Origin: Raineyella sp. LH-20
GTDB taxonomy: Bacteria; Actinomycetota; Actinomycetes; Propionibacteriales; Propionibacteriaceae
Direction of reading: 5' to 3'
Assembly (NCBI RefSeq): GCF_033110965.1
Contig: NZ_CP137003.1
Coordinates: forward strand, 2,914,001 to 2,978,000
Length of the DNA stretch: 64,000 nucleotides
Position numbers and translations under genes: made by a program
Notes under the pieces: generated by a model
The model's input: only the letters and a program-made list of their open reading frames with translations
What the model was told of the DNA's origin: nothing
Databases searched by the model: none
Shown: positions 26,632 through 33,797 of the stretch, piece by piece
Layout: each line of letters opens with the position of its first letter
How positions within the stretch are numbered: position 1 is the first letter of the stretch

Positions 26632-27774
26632 TCAGCCCAGGCTGGCGGCCATCCGCGAGATCGCCTCGGTGAGGATCTCCGGGGAGGTCGCGAGGTTGAG
26701 GCGTACGTGTCCGCGGCCGATCGACCCGAACGCCGGGCCCGGGTTGAGCGCGACCCGCGCCGAGTCCAGGAAGTGCCGGTAGGGATCGGCCAGCCCCAGC
26801 GCCGTGCAGTCCAGCCAGGCCAGATAGGTCGCATTGCCGGGCAGCTGGGTGACCGCCGGCATCGTCGAGGCCAGCAGCCGGTCCACCAGGGCCCGGTTCG
26901 CGGCGATCTCGCTGCGCAACTGGGTGAGCCACGGCCGGCCCTCGTCGAGCGCGACGGTGTGGCTCAGCACTGCGAGGTGGCTGGCCGCCCCACGGGCGGC
27001 GTCGTACGGCACCGCCGCGAGGTCCTTCGTCGCGGCCGGGCCGGCGACCATCACGGCGGCCTTGAGGCCGGCGAGGTTCCAGGCCTTCGAGGCGCTGAAG
27101 AGGACCAGCGCGTCCTCCGAACCGGGCATCGACAGATAGGGCACGTAGTCGATGCCGGGATCGGTGAGCGGGGCGTGGATCGCGTCGACGATCACCCGGA
27201 TCCGGTGTTCCGTGGCCAGCCGGGCCACCGTCGCCAGGTCCTCGGCGGAGTGGGCGCGGCTGGTCGGGTTGTGCGGGCTGGCGAGCAGGTAGGCGGAGGG
27301 CCGTACGCCGAGACGCCCGGAGAACGCCGCCTCCAGTGCGGCCAGATCGAGGCGGCCGTCGGCAGCCATCGGCACCTCGAGCAGTTGACGTCCAGTGCCG
27401 GTGACGGCGGCGAAGAACGGTGGGTAGACCGGCGGATCGACCACCACGTGGTCACCGGGTCGGGTGGTGACCTCGATGGCGTTGCGGATGCCGCCCATCA
27501 CGTCGGGCATCAGGCCGATCCTGGCCGGGTCGAGTTCCAGCCCCCACTGGTCGGCGGCGAACCGGGCGACCGCCTGCTCGTAGACCGGACCGGACGGATA
27601 GCCGGTGTCGCCGCGGTCGATCGCCTCGTGCAGGGCGGCGGCCACCGGGGGAGCCACCCGGCAGTCCATCTCCGCGACCCACAGCGGGAGGACGTCCGGC
27701 GGGTAGCGGCGCCACTTCATCGACGTGCGGGTGCGCAGCTCGGCCAACGGAACAGTGAGGATCTCGTACGTCAC
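26632..27774 (-). CDS. PLP-dependent aminotransferase/cystathionine beta-lyase, MalY/PatB family
   Basis: 380 residues, fold type I aminotransferase with PLP lysine Lys230 in FSASKAWNLAGLK and the MalY/PatB opening (TSMKWRRYPPDVLPLWVAEMD). Enzymes of this family are often C-S beta-lyases acting on cystathionine or cysteine conjugates. The usual NPxGR box is changed to NPTSR. The GTG start has a TAGTCT box seven bases upstream and no ribosome binding site. It is divergent from the YciO/YrdC gene across 62 bp. Confidence 0.88.
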   Translation of the reverse strand: MTYEILTVPLAELRTRTSMKWRRYPPDVLPLWVAEMDCRVAPPVAAALHEAIDRGDTGYPSGPVYEQAVARFAADQWGLELDPARIGLMPDVMGGIRNAIEVTTRPGDHVVVDPPVYPPFFAAVTGTGRQLLEVPMAADGRLDLAALEAAFSGRLGVRPSAYLLASPHNPTSRAHSAEDLATVARLATEHRIRVIVDAIHAPLTDPGIDYVPYLSMPGSEDALVLFSASKAWNLAGLKAAVMVAGPAATKDLAAVPYDAARGAASHLAVLSHTVALDEGRPWLTQLRSEIAANRALVDRLLASTMPAVTQLPGNATYLAWLDCTALGLADPYRHFLDSARVALNPGPAFGSIGRGHVRLNLATSPEILTEAISRMAASLG

Positions 27775-27781
27775 GCCCAGC

Positions 27782-27787
27782 AGACTA
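27782..27787 (-). promoter_or_regulatory. -10 box, leaderless promoter of the MalY/PatB gene
   Basis: TAGTCT on the minus strand, seven bases before the GTG at 27774. Confidence 0.45.
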
Positions 27788-27822
27788 GTGCGCCGACCCG
27801 CACAGTGACGGCAGACCGACGG

Positions 27823-27828
27823 TAGGCT
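27823..27828 (+). promoter_or_regulatory. -10 box, leaderless promoter of the YciO/YrdC gene
   Basis: TAGGCT, eight bases before the ATG at 27837, facing away from the PatB promoter in the same 62-bp gap. Confidence 0.45.
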
Positions 27829-27836
27829 GTCCCTCC

Positions 27837-28457
27837 ATGGCGAAGTATTTCGACGTCCACCCGGTCAACCCGCAGTCCCGGTCCATCCAGCAGGCGGTCG
27901 ACATCCTGCGCGGTGGTGGACTCGTGGCCTACCCGACCGACTCCTGCTACGCGCTCGGCTGCCGGATGGGCAACAAGGAAGGCCTCGACCGGATCCGACA
28001 GATCCGCAAGCTGGACGACAAGCACCACTTCACCCTCGTCTGCTCCAACTTCGCGCAGCTGGGTCAGTACGTCCAGATGGACAACGCCGTCTTCCGCGCG
28101 GTCAAGGCCGCCACCCCCGGCCCGTACACCTTCATCCTGCCGGCGACCCGCGAGGTGCCCAAGGCGATGGTGCACCCGAAGAAGCGTACGGTCGGCGTCC
28201 GGGTGCCCCAGCACGTCACCGCACTGACCCTGCTCGACGCGCTGGGCGAGCCGCTGATGTCGAGCACGCTGCTGCTGCCGGGCTTCGAGGAGCCGCTGAC
28301 CGACGGCTGGCAGATCAAGGAGGAGCTCGACCACCAGGTGGACGCGGTGATCGACTCCGGCGACTGCGGCGTCGAGCCGACCACCGTGGTGAACTTCACC
28401 GGTGACGAGGTCACCGTCGACCGGATCGGCGCCGGGGACCCGACCCCCTTCGAGTGA
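27837..28457 (+). CDS. YciO/Sua5/YrdC family protein
   Basis: 206 residues with the dsRNA-binding-like YrdC fold (AVDILRGGGLVAYPTDSCYALGC, then IRKLDDKHHFTLVCSN). The family makes threonylcarbamoyl-AMP for the t6A modification of tRNAs. The sequence looks closer to the YciO branch, whose activity is weaker or different, than to TsaC/Sua5; no Sua5 C-terminal domain is present. Confidence 0.85.
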   Translation: MAKYFDVHPVNPQSRSIQQAVDILRGGGLVAYPTDSCYALGCRMGNKEGLDRIRQIRKLDDKHHFTLVCSNFAQLGQYVQMDNAVFRAVKAATPGPYTFILPATREVPKAMVHPKKRTVGVRVPQHVTALTLLDALGEPLMSSTLLLPGFEEPLTDGWQIKEELDHQVDAVIDSGDCGVEPTTVVNFTGDEVTVDRIGAGDPTPFE

Positions 28458-28473
28458 TCCGGACCGGCCGACC

Positions 28474-28513
28474 CCGGCGGGTGGCTGGGCCGCCCGGGCC
28501 GGCGGGTGGCTGG
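28474..28513. repeat. Direct repeat between convergent genes
   Basis: CCGGCGGGTGGCTGG occurs at 28474-28488 and 28499-28513, period 25 bp, in the 78-bp gap between the YciO-like gene and the DUF4921 gene. Confidence 0.75.
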
Positions 28514-28535
28514 ACGGCCGGTGCTCGGCGTCCGG

Positions 28536-29876
28536 TCAGTGCCGCAGCTGCTCGATGTAGCGCAGCGAGTTCGGCTCGCACCGCGCCTCGGTCGCGATCC
28601 GCATCGGCGCGATCCGGCCGCGGTCGCGCAGCTCGTAGAGCTTCGGGACGACCCGGTCGCGGACCGTGGTGGGGGACAGGGTGTTGAGGTAGATCTTCGT
28701 GCCGCCCTCGAACCCGGCCAGGTTCGACACCCGCCACTTCAGCATGATCCGCCACGGCATCGGCTCCAGCACATCGATCGGGCGGTGGTACCACTCCTCG
28801 TTGCTGGGCACGTCGACGCCGGTCGCTGCATGGCAGGCGTGCAGCAGGTCCGACATCGCCCGGACCTCCTCCTCGGTGGCCTTCCACGGCACCGGTGCGG
28901 CGCTCTTGGAGTAGACCTCGAGGGTGGGGTAGCGGTGCCCGAACCCGGCGAAGGCGACCGCGTGGTCGTTCTCGGCGACCACCAGATTGTGGTAGCCGGC
29001 GTAGTTCACCGCGGCCTCGTTGTAGAGGTTCGGGTTGGCCCGGATCCGCTCGATCTCCAGCTCGTTGTTGACGCCCCGCTCGTCGATCGCCACCAACTGC
29101 TTGTGCAGGTGGTCGAAGGAGGCGCCGGCCGGCTTGAGCCAGTTCTGGAACGCCGCCACGTAACGTACGTAGCGGTTCGCCGCGTAGAGACGCTTCATCG
29201 CCTCGACGGTGAAGGTCATGTACCGGTAGTGCTCCTCAGCGGTGAGGGTGCCCGACGAGGCGAGGCCGGTGTCGTCGTACGCCCCGTCGGTGAAGTGCCG
29301 CCGGGCGACGATCACGTCGTGGCCGCCGCCGAAGAAGCCTGCCGCCTGGGCCCGTCGCTCGTCCTCGGACAGCGCCGCCCAGTCGCTGTTGGAGAGCCCG
29401 GCGGCGCGCATCCGGGTCTGCACGATCCGCAGGACGTGGTCGCGGCCGAGCGTGGTGGCCAGGTAGTCGTCCATCCGGCGCTGCAGGTCGGCGGGCATGT
29501 CGTAGCCGTAGTTGGCGCGCCAGTAGTCGTACGACACGATCTCGAACAGGTTCGGGATCCGGCGGAACTCGGCGACAGTGTCGTGGAGGTGGTCGGCGCC
29601 GACCCCGTCGAGCTGGCGCCAGCCGTCGCCGTCGCGGACCATCCGGGACTTCTCCGGCGGGGTCTCGAGGTAGCGCTGCTCGCAGAACGCGCACCAGCGG
29701 CCGTGGTCCTCGGTACGCAACGGCTGCGGCGAGGGGTGGCTGATGCCCAGGGGGCGGTGCGCCCGACCCGGCACGGTCCACACCTCGGTGCCGCTGAACG
29801 GGTTGACCTGCTTGATCGTGCCGTCAGCCATCTCCTGCATGAGCTGTGCGGACGGAATGAGCACTGCTGAGGACAT
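28536..29876 (-). CDS. DUF4921 family, galactose-1-phosphate uridylyltransferase-like
   Basis: 446 residues. The sequence resembles GalT-type members of the HIT superfamily: CAFC (62-65) as possible zinc site, and FDHLHKQ with His256, His258 and Gln260 in place of the GalT HPHxQ active site. It is therefore probably a nucleotidyl transferase or hydrolase acting on a sugar phosphate or nucleotide, but substrate is unknown. AGGAGGGGAC lies right before the ATG. Confidence 0.8.
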   Translation of the reverse strand: MSSAVLIPSAQLMQEMADGTIKQVNPFSGTEVWTVPGRAHRPLGISHPSPQPLRTEDHGRWCAFCEQRYLETPPEKSRMVRDGDGWRQLDGVGADHLHDTVAEFRRIPNLFEIVSYDYWRANYGYDMPADLQRRMDDYLATTLGRDHVLRIVQTRMRAAGLSNSDWAALSEDERRAQAAGFFGGGHDVIVARRHFTDGAYDDTGLASSGTLTAEEHYRYMTFTVEAMKRLYAANRYVRYVAAFQNWLKPAGASFDHLHKQLVAIDERGVNNELEIERIRANPNLYNEAAVNYAGYHNLVVAENDHAVAFAGFGHRYPTLEVYSKSAAPVPWKATEEEVRAMSDLLHACHAATGVDVPSNEEWYHRPIDVLEPMPWRIMLKWRVSNLAGFEGGTKIYLNTLSPTTVRDRVVPKLYELRDRGRIAPMRIATEARCEPNSLRYIEQLRH

Positions 29877-29936
29877 GTCCCCTCCTGTTCCCCTGCCTGG
29901 TGGCAGCCGCCAGCCTAGCGAGGCGGCCCCGCGGAA

Positions 29937-30890
29937 CTAGCCGGTGGTCAGCCCGGGGACCCGGTGCCCGCGGATCTTGCGGAGCCGGAGGGCGTGTGCC
30001 GCCAGCGCCTCGTCCTCGGCCGACACCGGCCGCCACTGCGGGATGTCGCACAGCCGACCGTCCGGGCCCCGGACACCGTAGGTGATCGCACAGTGGGTGG
30101 TGAGCTCCCGCTGGTCCGTGCGGGGGTCGCCGGACCGGACGTGCACCGAGATGTCCATCGTCTTGCGGTTGGTCCGCAGCAGCCGGGCCTCGAGCTCGAC
30201 GACATGGCCGATGTGGATCGGCCGATAGAACCGTACGCCGCCGGAGTAGACCACGGTCGGCGTCATCCCGGACCACTGGCTGGCGCACAGCCAGGCCGCC
30301 TGGTCGATCCACTCCATCGCGGTGCCACCGTGCACCTTGCCGCCCCAGTTCACGTCGGTCGGCTGGGCCAGGAAGCGGGTGACGACCTTCGGGGCGGTCC
30401 CGTCGGCGGTGTAGGCCTGGCGGGCCATCTCGTCCTCGATCTCCTTGCGGATCCCCGCCCGGCCGACGGCCGCCTTGGCGTGCGCCCGTTCCCGGGCGGT
30501 GATCGGATCGAACTCCGCGACCGGCACCGAGTGCCCCTGGCCGTCGGTGGCGACGAAGATGACCAGACAGTTGGTCGCCTCGGCCCAGCGCAGCGTCTTC
30601 GGATCGGAGTGGCGTACGGTGCACTGGATGTGCATCGACGTGCGCCCGGTGTAGACGATCCGTGCCTCGACCTCCACCAGGTGTCCCGACGGGATGCCGT
30701 GGCGGAAGGAGACGTGGCCGACGTACGCGGTGACGCAGTAGTGACCGCTCCAGCTCGCGGCGACGGCGTACGCCGCCTTGTCGATCCACTCCAGGATCCG
30801 CCCGCCGTTGACGATGTCCTCACCGTCGAACAGGACGTCGGTCGGGGCGGCGAGGAACCGCAGGGTCTCCACGGGGGATCGGGTGGGCAC
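29937..30890 (-). CDS. Acyl-CoA thioesterase with two hotdog domains
   Basis: 317 residues with two acyl-CoA hydrolase hotdog domains. The first starts near residue 20 (DIVNGGRILEWIDKAAYAVA), the second near residue 180 (VNWGGKVHGGTAMEWIDQAAWLCA). Both carry the Gly-Gly-x-x-x-x-Trp-Ile-Asp helix of the BACH/BFIT group. It should hydrolyse medium or long acyl-CoA. Start is GTG with CGGAG upstream. It lies downstream of the MFS gene on the same strand with a 173-bp gap. Confidence 0.88.
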   Translation of the reverse strand: MPTRSPVETLRFLAAPTDVLFDGEDIVNGGRILEWIDKAAYAVAASWSGHYCVTAYVGHVSFRHGIPSGHLVEVEARIVYTGRTSMHIQCTVRHSDPKTLRWAEATNCLVIFVATDGQGHSVPVAEFDPITARERAHAKAAVGRAGIRKEIEDEMARQAYTADGTAPKVVTRFLAQPTDVNWGGKVHGGTAMEWIDQAAWLCASQWSGMTPTVVYSGGVRFYRPIHIGHVVELEARLLRTNRKTMDISVHVRSGDPRTDQRELTTHCAITYGVRGPDGRLCDIPQWRPVSAEDEALAAHALRLRKIRGHRVPGLTTG

Positions 30891-31063
30891 GGGACTGCTC
30901 CGTTCTGCTGACTGCGGCTCACTATCTCAGGCGGCCCTGCGCGGCGGCGGGGGGTCGTGCCGTCGCGGGAAACGACCTTCCGGAGGTCAGGCTCGCCGTG
31001 CGGTGGCCGTCCGGAGGGGGGCCGGATGTCCGGGGCGGTCTCCCGGCCCGGGCAGGGAGTGGG

Positions 31064-32311
31064 TCAGTGCCGGCCGGCGGCCCGCAGTCGTCGGCGGGAC
31101 AGGTAGATGCCGACCAGGCCGATCAGGTAGATCGGCGCCTGGGTGGCGAGCGCCACGGTGTACGCCTGTCGGCTGTCGTGCCCGTCGGTCGACACGGCGT
31201 CCAGGACGAGACCGATCACCAGGATGCTCACCAGACAGGCGATGAACCCGCCCATGATCACCATCCCGGTGCCGGTCCCGACCCGCTGTGGCGGCTGGGA
31301 GGTGCGGATGTAGTCGAAGCCGATGTTGGAGCCGGGCCCGCCCAACGCCAGGGCGACGATCAGGACCACCAGCATCCCCACCGGAGGGACGCCCGGCCAC
31401 AGCAGGGTGATCGTCCAGCAGACGACCTGCAGCCAGACCAGCAGCAGCGCTACGTCGGCGCGCCGGCGCGGATGTCGGGCGGTGATCCGGCCCACCACCG
31501 GGCCGGCTGGGATGGCCACCAGGACGAAGAAGGACAGCAGCGTGCTGGCCAGTGCCGGGGAGTAGCCCAGCCCGGCGGTGAGGTAGGGGAAGCCCCACAT
31601 CAGCGGGAACAGCATCGCCGAGAAGCAGGTGCTGAAATGCACCCAGAAGCCCGCCGCGGTGGATGGCGTGGTGACCACCGCGCGGACACTGGTCAGCAGT
31701 GCGGCGGGAGAACCGGACGTGTTCGGCCGCCACTGGCCGGATGGGGCGGTGCGGCCGAAGACCCCCATCAGCACGGCGGCGATCACCGAGGCACCGGCCG
31801 CGGCGAGGAAGGCGGTCTGCCAGCCGGCGTTCTCCAGGACGGCGCGGAACGGGATGGCCGACAGGATCTGGCCGGCCTGGCCGATGAGGCCGGTGAGCTG
31901 GGTGAGGATCGGCACCTGGTGGGGCGCGAACCAGGCCGGGACGAGGCGGATCACCGAGTTGAACGTCATGGCGTCGCCCAGGCCGACCAGGATGCGTCCG
32001 ATGATCGCGACCGGGACCGAGCCGGTGACCCCGACCAGGAGTTGTCCGACGGCCATCAGGACGGCGCCCACGGTGATCACCCGGCGCGAGCCGAACCGGT
32101 CGAGGGCCAGCCCGACGGGCACCTGGGCCGCGGCGTACACGGCCAACTGGAGCACCACGAAGACCGACACGATCCCGGCGCCGGCGCCGAAGTGGTCGGA
32201 CGCCTCGATACCGGCGACGCCGAGGGTCGACCGCTGCATCACCGCGACCGCGTAGACGACGATTCCGATCACCCACACCGACCATGCCTGACGACCCGCC
32301 ACGGGCCCCAT
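31064..32311 (-). CDS. Major facilitator superfamily transporter
   Basis: 415 residues with twelve hydrophobic segments and the MFS loop motif GLALDRFGSRR after helix 2. N-terminal sequence QAWSVWVIGIVVYAVAVMQRSTLGVAG resembles the nitrate/hexuronate-like MFS branch. Substrate cannot be assigned. AGGTGG lies about eight bases before the ATG. A strong AT-rich palindrome 115 bp upstream (32426) may control it. Confidence 0.85.
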   Translation of the reverse strand: MGPVAGRQAWSVWVIGIVVYAVAVMQRSTLGVAGIEASDHFGAGAGIVSVFVVLQLAVYAAAQVPVGLALDRFGSRRVITVGAVLMAVGQLLVGVTGSVPVAIIGRILVGLGDAMTFNSVIRLVPAWFAPHQVPILTQLTGLIGQAGQILSAIPFRAVLENAGWQTAFLAAAGASVIAAVLMGVFGRTAPSGQWRPNTSGSPAALLTSVRAVVTTPSTAAGFWVHFSTCFSAMLFPLMWGFPYLTAGLGYSPALASTLLSFFVLVAIPAGPVVGRITARHPRRRADVALLLVWLQVVCWTITLLWPGVPPVGMLVVLIVALALGGPGSNIGFDYIRTSQPPQRVGTGTGMVIMGGFIACLVSILVIGLVLDAVSTDGHDSRQAYTVALATQAPIYLIGLVGIYLSRRRLRAAGRH

Positions 32312-32425
32312 CGTCGCACCACCTGGTGACGACGCGGTGTCGGCCGGGCGGCGCGTCGGCGGATGGTGGCGGTCGGATCGGGCGAGGGCATTCTTACCGG
32401 CCGGCCGGGGAGACGGTGTTCGTGA

Positions 32426-32456
32426 AAATTTCCATAGGTTTGCCCTATGGAAATTT
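32426..32456. promoter_or_regulatory. AT-rich perfect palindrome, candidate operator
   Basis: Arms AAATTTCCATAGG and CCTATGGAAATTT (13 bp each, perfect) with a 5-base loop. It is by far the most AT-rich spot in the neighbourhood and lies between the divergently facing ends: upstream of the MFS gene and downstream of acylphosphatase. Lack of a T-run and its base composition favour a protein-binding site over a terminator. Confidence 0.6.
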
Positions 32457-32490
32457 CGTCGGAGGTACCCGGGGGGCCGAAGGCGGCCGT

Positions 32491-32520
32491 CAGTAGGTGA
32501 TACAGGTCAGTAGGTGATAC
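32491..32520. repeat. 17-bp tandem duplication over the acyP stop codon
   Basis: CAGTAGGTGATAC occurs at 32491-32503 and 32508-32520. The second copy is the end of the acylphosphatase gene including its stop, the first is a copy just outside. Confidence 0.8.
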
Positions 32521-32794
32521 CGAAGTCCTCGTAGCGGACGGTGGGGGTGCGGATCTCCCGCTCGAGCCGCTCGACCTGCCCCGGCGTCATCGAGGACTTG
32601 AGCGTACGCAGCAGTTCGATCACCTGGGCGTGGGTGCCCTGGGCAATGATCTCGACGGTCCCGTTCGGCCGGTTGGCGACCCAGCCGACCAGCCCGATCC
32701 GGGCCGCCTGGCGTTCGGTCCAGAAGCGGAATCCGACGCCCTGCACATGGCCGTGCACCACCGCGTGCAGCTCTTCCAGGGGCCGTTCTCTCAT
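32507..32794 (-). CDS. acyP: Acylphosphatase
   Basis: 95 residues, normal for the family. Catalytic Arg23 in GHVQGVGFRFW and Asn41 in GWVANRPNGTVEI are present. It hydrolyses acyl phosphates. TAGGCT lies six bases before the ATG and there is no ribosome binding site. Confidence 0.95.
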   Translation of the reverse strand: MRERPLEELHAVVHGHVQGVGFRFWTERQAARIGLVGWVANRPNGTVEIIAQGTHAQVIELLRTLKSSMTPGQVERLEREIRTPTVRYEDFGITY

Positions 32795-32800
32795 GTTCCG

Positions 32801-32806
32801 AGCCTA
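32801..32806 (-). promoter_or_regulatory. -10 box, leaderless promoter of acyP
   Basis: TAGGCT on the minus strand, then CGGAAC, then the ATG at 32794. Confidence 0.5.
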
Positions 32807-32908
32807 GAGGCATCGCCGGCGGCGTCGGGGCGTTCTGGGGGCTGTGTTCAGGGGGCTACAGGGGCCGGGATGTCCGACACGTTCGGGGCCGAAGGGCCCG
32901 GTCCGACA

Positions 32909-32942
32909 TCTGGGGTACGACGTGGTCTGGGGTACGACGTGG
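32909..32942. repeat. Tandem repeat, 2 x 17 bp
   Basis: Unit TCTGGGGTACGACGTGG at 32909-32925 and 32926-32942, perfect. It abuts the hairpin at 32943. Confidence 0.9.
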
Positions 32943-32981
32943 TCCGGCGCCGGGATCGTCGGACACGATCCCGGCGCCGGA
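32943..32981 (-). terminator. Long perfect hairpin downstream of the DUF4870 gene
   Basis: Perfect 17-bp arms (TCCGGCGCCGGGATCGT and its complement) with a 5-base loop, 34 bases beyond the stop of the minus-strand DUF4870 gene. No T-run. Confidence 0.75.
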
Positions 32982-33014
32982 ACATCAGTCAGCCCTGGCC
33001 CTCGGCCGGAGATG

Positions 33015-33479
33015 TCAGTGGAGCAGGCCGATGGTCGCGGGGTAGCGGTAGAGCTCGCCGCGGTTGGCGAGGATCGCTCCGCGGATGTGGCACCACAGGG
33101 TCATGACGCCGGCGACGATCCACAGCACGACCGCGAAAGGGGCGAGGACGACGGTGAACAGCAGGATCCAGGCGACGACATTCATCACCCAGGCCCAGAC
33201 ATTGAAGTTGAACGAACCGGCAGCGGCGTTGCGGACGAAGTCACTGCGGTCCTTGTAGAGGAACCAGACGATGAGCGGGCCGACGAAGCTGAGCCAGCCG
33301 GCGCTCACGATCATCGCGATGATCGCCGACAGGTGGGCCAGGATCGCGACCGAACGTTCCTCGCCAGTGGTCATCGAGGGGGAGTGGCCGATGCGGGGAT
33401 CGTACGGGCCGGCCGCGTACGGCGGGGCGCCGGACGGTCCAGTGCCGTAGGGATTGGAGCCGTAGGGGTTGGTCTGCAT
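33015..33479 (-). CDS. DUF4870 domain membrane protein
   Basis: 154 residues: Gly/Pro/Tyr-rich cytosolic start (NPYGSNPYGTGPS), then EERSVAILAHLSAII and three membrane helices (about 48-68, 82-110, 112-135), as in the DUF4870/Tic20-like family. Function unknown. The ATG at 33479 is chosen because it opens the NPYG repeat; no clear Shine-Dalgarno sequence. Confidence 0.8.
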   Translation of the reverse strand: MQTNPYGSNPYGTGPSGAPPYAAGPYDPRIGHSPSMTTGEERSVAILAHLSAIIAMIVSAGWLSFVGPLIVWFLYKDRSDFVRNAAAGSFNFNVWAWVMNVVAWILLFTVVLAPFAVVLWIVAGVMTLWCHIRGAILANRGELYRYPATIGLLH

Positions 33480-33797
33480 GCGTCCATGGTGACCCAGCGC
33501 AACGCCGTACGCAGCGCTCACGGGGGTGGATTCCGGGCGTGCTCGGGGTCGGGCCCGGGCGGTCCTGCGCCCGGGTGAGATCCTGCGCCGGCCAGTGCAC
33601 TGCGGATGTTCGGCGCATGCGACGATGCACGGCGAGCCCTGCAGTCACTCGGCCAGCGCTCCTCGGGTGCTCGGCATGGTCAGGCCCTGCGATGTCTCTT
33701 GCGCCGAGCGCGGATCGGAACGGGTCCCGGCGAACTACAGTGAGGAAGCGGGGCGTACGCGCGGGCCTGGCGTACGCGCTCTGGAGGAGTGGCGACG
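33480..33797. other. Divergent intergenic region (318 bp)
   Basis: Lies between the DUF4870 and P-type ATPase genes. No gene or RNA was recognised. TACAGT at about 33737 is a possible -10 for the ATPase gene. Confidence 0.4.
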
